From Planococcus ruber (GTDB lineage: Bacteria > Bacillota > Bacilli > Bacillales_A > Planococcaceae), in the NCBI RefSeq assembly GCF_022819085.1, contig NZ_JALHAG010000001.1, positions 827,395 to 891,394 of the forward strand: a DNA stretch of 64,000 nucleotides. The letters run 5' to 3'. The notes under the pieces were generated by a model. That model was not told the DNA's origin. It made no database searches and worked only from the letters and a program-made list of their open reading frames with translations. Of this stretch, positions 32,616 through 41,391 are shown piece after piece; position 1 is the first letter of the stretch, and each line of letters begins with the position of its first letter. Both the position numbers and the translations under genes were made by a program.

Positions 32616-33506
32616 TTAAAGTTTAGAAAGATTAGCTGGACTTTCCGAAAGCACGTGCTGAAGAGCTTGCTGTTCCTGCTCGTTCAACGGAATCATTGGC
32701 AAACGCACGCCGCCAACTTCTACGCCGCTTAAGTTCAGCGCTGTTTTTACAGGCACCGGGTTTGGCGCCGCAAATAACGCATGCATCACCGGCAAGAGTT
32801 TCCGGTGAAGAGCTGCCGCTTCTTGGACATTGCCGCCTTTGAACAGGGTAATCATTTCTTGCATATCGTTCCCGATAATATGGGCTGCGACCGAAACGAT
32901 GCCTTGTCCGCCGATTGAAAGCATCGGTAAGGTCAAGCCGTCATCGCCGCTGTAAACCGCAAAGTCAGCTGGTGTATTTTCAATAATTGCCGCTGCTGCA
33001 TCCAGATCGCCGCTGGCTTCTTTTATCGCCACGATATTTTTGATGGCAGACAGGCGAATGGTGGTTTCAGGAGACAGGTTCACGACACTGCGCCCTGGAA
33101 TATTATAAAGCATCACAGGCAGGAACGTTGAAGCGGCGATTGCTTGGAAATGCTGGAACATGCCTTCCTGGGAAGGTTTATTGTAATATGGGGTCACGAG
33201 CATGACACCGTCCACGCCGATTTCTTCTGCTGCGCGCGTGAGCGAAATCGAAGAACGCGTATCGTTAGAGCCTGTGCCTGCAATGACCGGGATGCGTCCG
33301 TCGGTTATTTTAACCACAAACTTAAATAGCTCAATTTTTTCATCCGTTGACAGCGTAGGAGATTCACCGGTTGTGCCGGCTACGACTAGCGCGTCCGTGC
33401 CGTTCGCGATCAAATGCTCCACTAGTTTTTTGGTTGCCTGAAAATCTATATCACCTTGTGCGTCGAATGGCGTCACCATTGCCGTCACTACTTGTCCGAA
33501 ATTCAT
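32616..33506 (-). CDS. dapA: 4-hydroxy-tetrahydrodipicolinate synthase
   Basis: Condenses pyruvate with aspartate semialdehyde in lysine and diaminopimelate synthesis (296 aa). It has AMVTPFDAQGDIDF, VAGTTGESPTLS, YYNKPSQEGM, YNIPGRSVVN (catalytic Tyr) and the Schiff-base Lys in NIVAIKEASGD, followed by YSGDDGLTLP. The ATG has AAAGGGTGG upstream. It is monocistronic here and is controlled by a lysine riboswitch in its 320-base leader, with a terminator between aptamer and gene. Confidence 0.96.
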   Translation of the reverse strand: MNFGQVVTAMVTPFDAQGDIDFQATKKLVEHLIANGTDALVVAGTTGESPTLSTDEKIELFKFVVKITDGRIPVIAGTGSNDTRSSISLTRAAEEIGVDGVMLVTPYYNKPSQEGMFQHFQAIAASTFLPVMLYNIPGRSVVNLSPETTIRLSAIKNIVAIKEASGDLDAAAAIIENTPADFAVYSGDDGLTLPMLSIGGQGIVSVAAHIIGNDMQEMITLFKGGNVQEAAALHRKLLPVMHALFAAPNPVPVKTALNLSGVEVGGVRLPMIPLNEQEQQALQHVLSESPANLSKL

Positions 33507-33571
33507 CGTACCACCCTTTTCTCATTTTTTTGGTTTGCTTTTAGAGGTGAACGGGTCGGTCATTAACAAAC

Positions 33572-33601
33572 AAAAAGCAGCAACGAGGGTCTCGTTGCTG
33601 C
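33572..33601 (-). terminator. Riboswitch-controlled terminator of dapA
   Basis: GCAGCAACGAG / CTCGTTGCTGC stem, then TTTTTG on the minus strand. It lies between the lysine aptamer and dapA and is the likely expression platform. Confidence 0.85.
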
Positions 33602-33632
33602 CATAGAAACAATGTCATGCGTTTGTTTCTTT

Positions 33633-33815
33633 GTGTCAGATAGCCCTCCATATAGTTTCCTATATGACAGTTCAGCATTTGTTCAATGCAGAACCAGCGA
33701 TAGCCAGTATGAGCCTTTCATCGCTTCGGCAAATTCCCCTTTCAGCATACGTCAACGGATCCCATACTCCTCGGTAAGCGTACTGATGGTCTTTGCACCT
33801 CTATCCTCACCCGGA
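33633..33815 (-). ncRNA. Lysine riboswitch (L-box) of dapA
   Basis: Read on the minus strand, the leader has the conserved order GTGAGGATAGAGGTGC, then AAAGGGGAATTTGCCGAAG, GGCTATCGCTGG, and finally GGAGGGCTATCTGACAC, which pairs with the start. This is the class I lysine riboswitch pattern. With lysine bound, the downstream terminator should form and stop dapA transcription. Confidence 0.9.
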
Positions 33816-33828
33816 ATATCCAGGCAAG

Positions 33829-33857
33829 AAAATATTGAATTAGCTAGACCATATCAA
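33829..33857 (-). promoter_or_regulatory. sigA promoter of the dapA leader
   Basis: Minus-strand TTGATA (33857-33852), 17-base spacer, TATTTT (33834-33829), just upstream of the lysine aptamer. Confidence 0.55.
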
Positions 33858-33918
33858 AAATAATGGAATATTGCAAGCCGTTCTGATTTGATTTAGTTAA
33901 AAAGAAAGGAGCTGTGTT

Positions 33919-34524
33919 ATGGAAGAACAGCGGAGAGACAAGAAATTGGCTATCCAAACATCGGAGATCCAGCAAGGATTTCCTGAATCGATTCATCACA
34001 ATCGCTATGAACCGACGCCTTATTCGCTTCTTGATCAATTGTTCGACCGGTACTCCTTATCTTCTTCGGATCGGCTCGTCGATTTTGGCAGCGGGAAAGG
34101 GCGGTTGAACTTTTACATTCATCACCGCTTTGGAGCCCAAACTGCCGGAATAGAAATGGATCCCGATTTTCATCGGCAGGCGCAAGAAAATTTACAGGCT
34201 TATGAAAAGAAACGGAAGACAGGAGGAAGCATCCGATTTATCCAGTGTTTGGCTGAAGAATACAAGGTGGAGGAAACAGATAATAAATTCTATTTCTTCA
34301 ATCCCTTTTCTGTTCAGATTTTCATCGCGGTTGTCAATAACATCATGAAATCATATGAACAAAGAGCAAGGGAAATAGACTTGATCCTATTTTTTCCTTC
34401 TGATGACTTTATGGGTTATTTGGCGCAGCGGACTCCGTTCGAAGTGGCTGAAGAAATTGAATTTCCTTCTTCCGGAAAGAATCTTCGGGAACGGTTCTTG
34501 ATATATCGGCTTTCGGTGTATTGA
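33919..34524 (+). CDS. Class I SAM-dependent methyltransferase
   Basis: Methyltransferase-like protein of 201 aa. SAM-binding motif I is LVDFGSGKGRLNFYI (residues about 52-66), the acidic end of strand 2 is TAGIEMDPDFHRQAQ, and a post-motif FYFFNPFSVQIF takes the place of motif IV. The N-terminal YEPTPYSLLDQLFDRY is typical of bacterial families annotated as SAM-dependent methyltransferases of unknown substrate. The ATG has AAAGGAGC upstream. No partner gene is evident. Confidence 0.8.
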   Translation: MEEQRRDKKLAIQTSEIQQGFPESIHHNRYEPTPYSLLDQLFDRYSLSSSDRLVDFGSGKGRLNFYIHHRFGAQTAGIEMDPDFHRQAQENLQAYEKKRKTGGSIRFIQCLAEEYKVEETDNKFYFFNPFSVQIFIAVVNNIMKSYEQRAREIDLILFFPSDDFMGYLAQRTPFEVAEEIEFPSSGKNLRERFLIYRLSVY

Positions 34525-34549
34525 TTTGAAAACTTGTAAATAGGGGTAT
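34524..34549 (+). promoter_or_regulatory. Candidate sigB promoter of the metallopeptidase gene
   Basis: ATTTGA (34524-34529), 14-base spacer, GGGTAT (34544-34549). The -10 is an exact consensus match; the -35 matches four of six. Confidence 0.45.
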
Positions 34550-34583
34550 AACGGGAGAAAGAGGTTGTTGAAGGAGTGGTTTG

Positions 34584-35432
34584 ATGAAGTGGCGAGGCAG
34601 AAAAGCGAGTGGAAACGTAGAGGATCGGAGAGGCTCGGGAGGCGGCGGAAAATTAGTTGCCGGAGGCGGAATCGGCGGTTTGCTGATTGTGCTGATTGTG
34701 GCGTTTCTTGGCGGTGATCCGGGAGCGGTATTGGACGGCCTTGGTTCTGGCGGAACCCAGACGAATGAACCTTATGTGGAGACGGAGCAGGAAGCGGAGC
34801 TGTCCGATTTTGTGGCGGTTGTCCTGGCGGATACGGAAACGGTATGGACGCAGGTTTTTGAAGAGGAAGGCATGGAATACGTGGAGCCGACCTTAGTGCT
34901 TTTCGATGGCAGCGTAAATTCAGCTTGCGGAACAGCGGGAGCAGCAGTCGGTCCGTTCTATTGTCCGGGAGACCAGAAATTGTACATTGACCTCAGTTTT
35001 TATGAAGAGCTGCAGAATCAGTTCCAAGCACCCGGTGATTTCGCAATGGCTTACGTGATTGCCCACGAAGTCGGCCATCATGTGCAGAACCTGCTCGGCG
35101 TGATGAAGGAAGTGCAGCCGCTCAGAAATCAACTGAGTGAAGAGGAATATAATAAGCTGCAAGTGAAGTTGGAACTTCAAGCCGATTATTACGCAGGAGT
35201 CTGGGCCCATCATGCGCAAGGCATGGACCTGCTGGAAGAAGGGGATTTGGATGAAGCGTTGACGGCTGCCAGTGCGGTCGGCGATGACACAATTCAGAAG
35301 CGCTCGCGCGGCTACGTCGTGCCTGAAAGTTTTACGCACGGCACTTCTGAACAGCGCAAAACCTGGTTCTATAAAGGATTTAAAGCCGGAAACCTGGAAG
35401 CGGGCGATACATTCAACGCCAAAGGCCTGTAA
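34584..35432 (+). CDS. YpfJ-type neutral zinc metallopeptidase
   Basis: Protein of 282 aa of the YpfJ/KPN_02809 neutral zinc metallopeptidase family. A basic N terminus (MKWRGRKASGNVEDRRG), one membrane segment near 35-50, then an extracytoplasmic domain with SACGTAGAAVGPFYCPGDQKLYIDLSFY, the zinc site AYVIAHEVGHHVQ (HExxH) and the downstream LELQADYYAGVWAHH. The end has YVVPESFTHGTSEQRKTWF. The substrate is unknown. ATG 34584 has AAGGAG upstream. A sigB-like promoter suggests stress expression. Confidence 0.9.
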   Translation: MKWRGRKASGNVEDRRGSGGGGKLVAGGGIGGLLIVLIVAFLGGDPGAVLDGLGSGGTQTNEPYVETEQEAELSDFVAVVLADTETVWTQVFEEEGMEYVEPTLVLFDGSVNSACGTAGAAVGPFYCPGDQKLYIDLSFYEELQNQFQAPGDFAMAYVIAHEVGHHVQNLLGVMKEVQPLRNQLSEEEYNKLQVKLELQADYYAGVWAHHAQGMDLLEEGDLDEALTAASAVGDDTIQKRSRGYVVPESFTHGTSEQRKTWFYKGFKAGNLEAGDTFNAKGL

Positions 35433-35566
35433 CGGGAAAGCGAGGAAAATTGAAGAACTGAAGAGTCCGGCATTGATATTTTCAGCAATGTGATTCATTA
35501 TTGAAATAGACAGTCTTTTCACGCAGCGCGCGAGGGGAAATTAGGTTCTATAAAGGAAGTAAATTC

Positions 35567-36733
35567 ATGCAGGAAGAAAATATTACACGCATCCAGCTGG
35601 ATGGTCGTGAGGTTGTGCTGATCGGTACAGCCCACGTTTCCCGGCAAAGTGCGGAACAAGTAAAAACGGTGATTGAACAAGAGCGTCCGGATTCGGTGTG
35701 CATCGAATTGGATGCACAGCGCTACCAGTCTGTTACGGAAAACAGCAAGTGGAAGGAAACGGACATCTTTAAAGTGTTAAAAGAAAAGAAAGCCAGTCTT
35801 TTGCTGATGAACTTGGCCATTTCTTCTTTCCAAAACCGGCTGGCGGATCAGTTCGGCATCAAACCGGGACAGGAAATGATTCAAGGCATTGAATCGGCGA
35901 AAGAAGTAGGCGCTGACCTGGTGCTTGCTGACCGGAACATCCAAGTGACGTTCTCGCGGATTTGGGGGAATCTTGGTGTCATGGGCAAAGCCCAGCTTTT
36001 GACCTCCGTATTTTTCAGCATCTTCAGCAAAGAAACCATTTCGGAGGAAGACTTGGAAAAAATGAAATCACAGGATACGCTAAACGCAGTATTGGATGAT
36101 TTTACCCAGTCTTTTCCTAAGCTGAAACAGCCGCTTATTGATGAACGGGACCAGTATCTGGCCCAAAAAATCAAAGAAGCTCCTGGTGAAAAAATCGTGG
36201 CGGTGCTTGGAGCAGCCCACGTACCTGGAATTACGAAAGAAATCCATAACGAACATGATTTGGCGAAACTGTCCAAAGTGCCGGAGAAATCGAAATGGCC
36301 GAAAATTATTGGCTGGATGATTCCAATTGTCCTCGTCGCGTTGATTGCGATTACGTTTTACAATAACCCGGCAGCGGGAATCGACCAGACCATCAGTTGG
36401 GTGCTCTGGACTGCATCGCTTGGGGCAATCGGGGCCGCGGTGGCGTTTGGCCATCCATTCGCCATTTTGACCGCCTTTGTGGGAGGGCCGATCGGGGCGC
36501 TGCATCCTTTGCTTGCAGCCGGGTGGTTTTCTGGCCTTGCCCAAGCGTATGTACGCCGGCCGAATGTCGGGGATTTTGAAACTCTTTCAAAAGACGTATT
36601 CACGGTTAAAGGTTTTTGGGACAATAAAGTCACACGGGTGCTGCTGGTTGTCGTTCTTACCAATTTAGGCACAGCAGCAGGCAATATCATCGGCGGGGCC
36701 GACGTTATCCGCCTCTTTATCCAAAATCTATAA
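35567..36733 (+). CDS. TraB family membrane protein
   Basis: Protein of 388 aa. The N-terminal TraB/TiKi-like domain (about 1-235) has VVLIGTAHVSRQSAEQV, SVCIELDAQRYQ, VGADLVLADRNIQVTFSRIWGNL and VAVLGAAHVPGI, with the paired GTAHVS and GAAHV motifs of a putative metallo-hydrolase fold. The C-terminal about 150 residues form four or five membrane helices (WMIPIVLVALIAITF onward). Function is unknown; bacterial relatives share sequence with the pheromone-shutdown protein TraB. AAAGGAAG precedes the ATG. A terminator follows. Confidence 0.85.
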   Translation: MQEENITRIQLDGREVVLIGTAHVSRQSAEQVKTVIEQERPDSVCIELDAQRYQSVTENSKWKETDIFKVLKEKKASLLLMNLAISSFQNRLADQFGIKPGQEMIQGIESAKEVGADLVLADRNIQVTFSRIWGNLGVMGKAQLLTSVFFSIFSKETISEEDLEKMKSQDTLNAVLDDFTQSFPKLKQPLIDERDQYLAQKIKEAPGEKIVAVLGAAHVPGITKEIHNEHDLAKLSKVPEKSKWPKIIGWMIPIVLVALIAITFYNNPAAGIDQTISWVLWTASLGAIGAAVAFGHPFAILTAFVGGPIGALHPLLAAGWFSGLAQAYVRRPNVGDFETLSKDVFTVKGFWDNKVTRVLLVVVLTNLGTAAGNIIGGADVIRLFIQNL

Positions 36734-36740
36734 TGTGCGA

Positions 36741-36774
36741 AAGCCGAACGGAGTTCTTTGCCGTTCGGCTTTTT
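36741..36774 (+). terminator. Terminator of the TraB gene
   Basis: AAGCCGAACGG / CCGTTCGGCTT stem then T5. Confidence 0.85.
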
Positions 36775-36783
36775 CTTTTCATT

Positions 36784-36809
36784 GTATAAAAAAGTAAGGA
36801 AAAGGGTAT
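36784..36809 (+). promoter_or_regulatory. Candidate sigB promoter of the 81-aa membrane protein
   Basis: GTATAA (36784-36789), 14-base spacer, GGGTAT (36804-36809): 11 of 12 consensus positions, correct spacing. Confidence 0.6.
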
Positions 36810-36851
36810 AGGGTAGAAAATCATCCGCTTCCGGTTAAGGAGGAGTAAAGA

Positions 36852-37097
36852 ATGGGTTTCTTCCTCGTCGGCATCCTTTTATGGACGCTGGTCATTGCTT
36901 CGGTCGTTTTATTGATCTATGGTCTCTGGAAACATTCCTGGAAAGTCCTTGTTTGGAGCGGAGCTGCACTATTGGTTCCAATGCTCACCATTTTTCTTGG
37001 CGGGCAAGGGATTTGGTTCCGTCTATGCATCGTCCCGCCTCTTGCCATTTTTGCGGCCGCTTATTATCTGAAGCAAAAAACGATACAGCCACTTTAA
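36852..37097 (+). CDS. Small membrane protein (81 aa)
   Basis: Three hydrophobic helices fill most of this 81 aa protein (FFLVGILLWTLVIASVVLLIYGL, VWSGAALLVPMLTIFLGG, LCIVPPLAIFAAAYYL). I do not recognise the family. The strong GGTTAAGGAGGAG site, own terminator and an upstream sigB-like promoter support a real, stress-induced gene. Confidence 0.7.
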   Translation: MGFFLVGILLWTLVIASVVLLIYGLWKHSWKVLVWSGAALLVPMLTIFLGGQGIWFRLCIVPPLAIFAAAYYLKQKTIQPL

Positions 37098-37100
37098 AAG

Positions 37101-37133
37101 TGGATTGGGGATCTTTTCCTCAATCCATTTTTT
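37101..37133 (+). terminator. Terminator of the 81-aa membrane protein gene
   Basis: TGGATTGGGG / CCTCAATCCA stem (one G-T pair) then T6. Confidence 0.75.
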
Positions 37134-37203
37134 ATAGGATTTCAAGATGGAAGTATGGAAATGATTAAACATTAGTTATACAAAATTGGAGAGGAGATTG
37201 ATT

Positions 37204-38181
37204 ATGAAGTACATATTGGAGCAGGGAAAGCTGTTTTTATTTTCACTATTTATTTTTATGCGTATCAGTGTATATGTATTTGACGTGTTGCCCCTGCTTG
37301 AAATTCCTAACCCCCTAGCCTCGTGCTGATTTCGACGATTCTTCCGGGTGCAGGTCCGGAAGAAATTGAGAACTCTATCACGAATACGATTGAAAGAGAA
37401 AGTCAGTAGCCGACGGATAGCGCCTGTCCAATCCATTTCTTCCAATTCGGCTTCCACGGCTGTTCTGTTTGAAGAAGTGACAACCATTGAATTGATGGAC
37501 CAAAAACAGAAGATATTGTGACCTATGTAGGCGAACCCGCAATTTCTTATATGGTTTTCCTGAAAACTGCCCAGGATGCGCCTTCAGTAGGCAAAAATGT
37601 CACTGAGATAGGTTATTGAAGCATTCGATGAAGACCTGCCAGGCGGCATTAAAGCCGAACACTACGAATCACAAGCAGAAAATGCCAATTTGATTTTGAA
37701 GGCTTATATATATATTTATTTATTGATTGCAGTTCAAGCGTCTGTATTGATCGGGTTGATTCCGATCCCGCTCACGGGTGTCGACTTGAACCAGATTTCC
37801 GTCATCGGATTTGATCATTGCCATTAGGATACTGGTTGATGACAGCATTTTCGTGAACGACAATATCCAGCGCCGCTACAAACTCGGCGATTCCCCGCTT
37901 GACGGCGCCATAACAGGGGTGCGGGAAGTGTATCCTTCCATCATTTCTTCCAGTTTGACGATTGTTGTGACGTTTTCTACATTATTGTTCTTGTCTGGCG
38001 GAAATGGGGCGTTTATTAAAGCGCTGCCGAGCATTCTCATTACGACTATTATTGCGTCTACAGTCCTTTCGATTACGTTAGTGCCGGCTTGGCATTCTCA
38101 AGCTTGTGCACCTTAGTGATGATCCCATCGCTTTACCTGGTCTTTTACCGGATCAATCACCGTAAAAAGAAAGCGGCCTAA
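37204..38181 (+). pseudogene. Decayed RND family efflux pump
   Basis: Fragments of an AcrB/SwrC-type RND pump occur in order in shifting frames. The N-terminal membrane segment MKYILEQGKLFLFSLFIF is followed by LISTILPGAGPEEIENSITN (the porter-domain start), YVGEPAISYMVFLKTA, LPGGIKAEHYESQAENANLI, then from 37811 the membrane stretch ILVDDSIFVNDNIQRRY with VREVYPSIISSSLTIVVTF. The end is MIPSLYLVFYRINHRKKKAA. The total is about a third of a normal pump (about 1000 aa), so large deletions have occurred as well as several frameshifts and stops. AGAGGAGATTG remains before the old ATG. Confidence 0.85.
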
Positions 38182-38189
38182 AAGACTTT

Positions 38190-38219
38190 GCGCATCGCTT
38201 TTCAGCTATGCGTTTTTTT
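38190..38219 (+). terminator. Weak terminator after the RND remnant
   Basis: GCGCAT / ATGCGT six-pair stem (one G-T) followed by T7. Confidence 0.5.
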
Positions 38220-38254
38220 CTTTTGGCAAAGGGTAATCAGGGTACTAAGAATAA

Positions 38255-39721
38255 ATGCAGGTTTTCCGCATGGCGAGGCAGGTGAAACCATTGGAGAATG
38301 CAGGAGTGCCAGTGAAGGAGAATGATTTTCGCCGCGGCCCTTTTCTGGGCGTGTTGATGGCAGGCGTCTTCGTCGCTATTTTAAACCAGACGTTGTTGGC
38401 AACGGCATTGCCGCACATTATGGAAGATTTGGAGATTAATGCGAATACGGCCCAGTGGCTGACAACCGTCTTCATGCTGGTCAACGGGGTCATGATTCCG
38501 ATTACCGCTTTTTTGATTGGAAAATTTTCAACCCGGCAATTGTTTCTTGCCGCACTTGGCCTGTTCGCAGCAGGTACGATTATTTGTGCTATAGCACCCG
38601 GATTTAATTTATTGATGCTTGGGCGCATCATTCAAGCTTCAGGCGCCGGCATTATGATGCCCTTGACCCAAACGATTCTCTTTTTGGTTTTCCCAGTGGA
38701 AAAACGCGGACAGGCAATGGGGCTGTTCGGGCTGGTGATTTCCTTTGCACCTGCGCTGGGCCCGACTTTATCAGGGTGGATCGTTGGCCAGTATCCGTGG
38801 CGGGCGTTGTTTTATATCGTCATTCCAATCGCCGTCATCGACCTGGTTCTTGCTTATTTTTTGCTGCGCAATGTGACAAAACAGACGTTTCCGGCTCTCG
38901 ATATCTTGTCGGTGGTGCTGTCGACTCTCGGATTCGGCGGAATCCTCTATGGCTTTTCGAGTGCCGGCAATACCGGCTGGAGCAGTGCGCCGGTTCTGGT
39001 TTCAATCACCGTCGGAATCGTTTCGTTGATTGTCTTCATCCATCGGCAATCGACTTTAAAAGAGCCGCTGTTGGAGTTTAAAGTTTTTTCCTACGGTATT
39101 TTCACGTTATCAACTATTTTAAGCGTAATCGTTTTTATTTCGATGATTGGCAGTGCGACGATTTTGCCGATTTACATGCAGACAATGCATGGCTTCAGTG
39201 CGCTTGAATCAGGGCTCATGCTTCTGCCGGGCGCTTTGGTCATGGGATTCATGAATCCGGTAACCGGCAAAATTTTTGATGCGGTCGGCGGCAAATGGCT
39301 CGCCATCGTCGGTTTGTCCATTGTCACCGTATCGACTTTTCGATTCACAGCCTTGACGACAGCCACTTCTTTCACTTACTTAACGGTTATGCACGCCATC
39401 CGGATGTTTGGCGTTTCCATGGTGATGATGCCGGTAACAACTGCCGGGTTGAATCAGCTGCCTGAACGGCTTGTTCCGCACGGCACGGCCATGAGCAATA
39501 CGATGCGCCAAGTGTCGGGGTCGATCGGCACGGCGCTGCTTGTGACGATCATGACGGGCACGGCTTTGGATCCCGTGCAATACGGGGCAGAGGGCCTGGT
39601 GCGCGGCGTCAATATCTCCTTTATTGTTGTAGGCGTGCTCAGTAGCATTGGAATCTTGTTGGCATTTTTCTTAGGAAAAAAACAGCCGCAAAAAAGTAGA
39701 AAAGAAATCAAGAAAGAGTGA
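38255..39721 (+). CDS. MFS drug:H+ antiporter, DHA2 (EmrB/QacA) family
   Basis: Membrane transporter of up to 488 aa with about 14 hydrophobic segments. Family motifs are FVAILNQTLLATALPHIMEDL (motif D1-like), QWLTTVFMLVNGVMIP, LGRIIQASGAGIMMPLTQT and AMGLFGLVISFAPALGPTLSGWIV (antiporter motif C region). It probably exports drugs or other amphiphiles by proton exchange. The start is unsure: ATG 38255, ATG 38270 and GTG 38312 (which has GCAGGAGTGCC before it) are all possible. It stands beside the dead RND pump. Confidence 0.88.
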   Translation: MQVFRMARQVKPLENAGVPVKENDFRRGPFLGVLMAGVFVAILNQTLLATALPHIMEDLEINANTAQWLTTVFMLVNGVMIPITAFLIGKFSTRQLFLAALGLFAAGTIICAIAPGFNLLMLGRIIQASGAGIMMPLTQTILFLVFPVEKRGQAMGLFGLVISFAPALGPTLSGWIVGQYPWRALFYIVIPIAVIDLVLAYFLLRNVTKQTFPALDILSVVLSTLGFGGILYGFSSAGNTGWSSAPVLVSITVGIVSLIVFIHRQSTLKEPLLEFKVFSYGIFTLSTILSVIVFISMIGSATILPIYMQTMHGFSALESGLMLLPGALVMGFMNPVTGKIFDAVGGKWLAIVGLSIVTVSTFRFTALTTATSFTYLTVMHAIRMFGVSMVMMPVTTAGLNQLPERLVPHGTAMSNTMRQVSGSIGTALLVTIMTGTALDPVQYGAEGLVRGVNISFIVVGVLSSIGILLAFFLGKKQPQKSRKEIKKE

Positions 39722-39775
39722 ATTTTCACGGCATTGGCACTTTTCCCGGACAACCACTTTGTCACACGATAGCCA

Positions 39776-39804
39776 TTTACTTCTCTTTTGGAATTTGGTA
39801 AGAT
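39776..39804 (+). promoter_or_regulatory. sigA promoter of the nucleoside transporter
   Basis: TTTACT (39776-39781), 17-base spacer, TAAGAT (39799-39804). Confidence 0.5.
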
Positions 39805-39847
39805 GTCTGACGACAGAGGACTAATCTGCTAAACAACCATCGGGAAA

Positions 39848-39860
39848 TGAAAGCGTTTCA
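39848..39860 (+). promoter_or_regulatory. cre site (CcpA) before nupC
   Basis: TGAAAGCGTTTCA is a near-perfect palindromic catabolite-responsive element, about 40 bases downstream of the promoter, where CcpA would block elongation. Glucose repression of nucleoside uptake is known in Bacillus. Confidence 0.75.
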
Positions 39861-39887
39861 CGGTGGAATAAATAATGAGGTGAAGTT

Positions 39888-41102
39888 GTGAATTTATTAT
39901 GGGGCATCTTTGGGATTTTCGTCGTACTGGGAATCGCCTTTCTTTTATCAAGCGGCAAAAAATCAATTAAGCCAAGAACAATTATTGGCGGATTGGCGAT
40001 TCAATTAACTTTCGCCTTCATCGTGCTCGAGTGGGAAACCGGAAGAGCCGGTCTATTGAAATTCTCTGGATTTGTTCAGAATATTATCGATTATGCTGGA
40101 GAAGGGATTGCGTTCGTCTTCGGGCCAGCGGCTGACACGACAAACTTCGGTTTTGTGTTTGCGTTCCAAGTATTGACCGTTATTATCTTCTTCTCCGCAT
40201 TGATTTCAGTGCTGTACTATTTGGGCGTCATGCAAATCGTCATTAAATTGCTTGGCGGCTTGTTGTCGAAACTTCTTGGCACAAGCAAAGCGGAATCCAT
40301 TTCAGCCGCTGCGAATATTTTCGTTGGCCAAACAGAAGCGCCGCTTGTCGTCCGTCCATTTATTGCGGGAATGACGCGCTCCGAATTATTTGCTGTCATG
40401 ACAGGCGGCCTGGCTTCTGTAGCCGGTTCGACTTTGGCAGGATACGCACTTCTCGGTGTGCCTCTTGAATACTTGTTGGCGGCAAGCTTCATGGCTGCCC
40501 CAGCCGGTTTGATCATGGCGAAAATCATGATTCCTGAAACAGAAGATGTTTCAGAAAGAGAAGACATCGTAATGGAGAAAGATAAATCGTCAGTAAATGT
40601 CGTCGACGCGGCGGCTAAAGGTGCCGCAGACGGCTTGCAATTGGCATTGAATGTCGGTGCCATGCTTTTAGCGTTTATCGCTTTGATCGCTCTTTTGAAC
40701 GGTATGCTTGGCGGAATTGGCGGCTGGCTCGGTTTTGAAGGGTTGACGATTGAAGGCATCCTTGGATTCGTCTTCGCACCTCTTGCTTGGGCAATCGGTG
40801 TTCCATGGGCAGAAGCTGTCCAAGCGGGGAGTTTCATCGGACAGAAATTGGTCCTTAATGAATTCGTGGCTTACACTTCTTTTGCTCCTGAAATTGCCAA
40901 CTTGTCACCTAAAACTGTTATCATAGTCAGCTTTGCGTTATGCGGTTTCGCTAACTTAAGTTCCCTGGCTATTTTGCTTGGCGGTCTTGGTGCCATGGCG
41001 CCATCACGCCGTCCGGATATCGCGCGTCTTGGTATTCGCGCGGTTGCAGCAGGTATGCTTGCATCTTTGCTGAGTGCATCAATTGCCGGCATGTTCATGT
41101 GA
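39888..41102 (+). CDS. nupC: Concentrative nucleoside transporter (NupC family)
   Basis: Cation-coupled nucleoside importer of 404 aa. Family signatures are the core [67 protein letters not shown] and [19 protein letters not shown]. Nucleoside- and cation-binding residues lie in QTEAPL and NEFVAY, both present. About eight to ten membrane helices. It starts at GTG 39888 with GAGGTGAAG upstream. It has its own promoter, a cre site and a terminator. Confidence 0.93.
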   Translation: MNLLWGIFGIFVVLGIAFLLSSGKKSIKPRTIIGGLAIQLTFAFIVLEWETGRAGLLKFSGFVQNIIDYAGEGIAFVFGPAADTTNFGFVFAFQVLTVIIFFSALISVLYYLGVMQIVIKLLGGLLSKLLGTSKAESISAAANIFVGQTEAPLVVRPFIAGMTRSELFAVMTGGLASVAGSTLAGYALLGVPLEYLLAASFMAAPAGLIMAKIMIPETEDVSEREDIVMEKDKSSVNVVDAAAKGAADGLQLALNVGAMLLAFIALIALLNGMLGGIGGWLGFEGLTIEGILGFVFAPLAWAIGVPWAEAVQAGSFIGQKLVLNEFVAYTSFAPEIANLSPKTVIIVSFALCGFANLSSLAILLGGLGAMAPSRRPDIARLGIRAVAAGMLASLLSASIAGMFM

Positions 41103-41113
41103 TAGGATTCGGC

Positions 41114-41160
41114 CACCCCCCTTATCTGCGAAGAAATTTGCGGATGAGGGGGGGTTTTGT
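41114..41160 (+). terminator. Terminator of nupC
   Basis: A CCCCCCTTATC... arm pairs with ...GGATGAGGGGGG, with inner pairing of TGCG and CGCA-type bases, then TTTTGTTTTG. Confidence 0.75.
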
Positions 41161-41166
41161 TTTGTC

Positions 41167-41192
41167 GGGCTGTTTCGCCGGCGAAACAGCCC
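41167..41192. repeat. 26-bp perfect palindrome
   Basis: GGGCTGTTTCGCC is followed immediately by its reverse complement GGCGAAACAGCCC with no loop. It lies after the nupC terminator and has no T-run, so it is more like a protein site or a recombination/processing element than a terminator. Confidence 0.7.
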
Positions 41193-41236
41193 TGGTTTTG
41201 GCATGCCGGCTGGTTTTTCAATAGGCTGATTTTGTT

Positions 41237-41370
41237 TGCGTGCGTTGGGATGGGAATGCGAGCGTTGGGAGAGAAATACGCTCGTTCAAATGAATTTGTG
41301 CGCGCTCAGAGAGAAATGCGCGCGTTCAAACAGATTTGCGCGCGTTCAATAAAAAATGCGCGCGCTACGC
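41237..41370. repeat. Seven-copy array, exact 20-bp period, left of the NERD gene
   Basis: TGCG-type cores (TGCGTGCG, TGCGAGCG, TACGCTCG, TGTGCGCG, TGCGCGCG...) start at 41237, 41257, 41277, 41297, 41317, 41337 and 41357. Units read about TGCGCGCGTTCAAACAGATT. The right part (from 41277) is almost identical to the array right of the NERD gene. Confidence 0.8.
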
Positions 41371-41391
41371 ATCTAAAAGCACACATTGCTT

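Noticed and set aside
33612-33863. Plus-strand 83-codon frame upstream of dapA
   Set aside because: It is the antisense of the lysine riboswitch; the RNA motifs on the other strand explain the sequence.
37176-37487. Minus-strand 103-codon frame
   Set aside because: Antisense to the decayed RND pump; no start signal or family.
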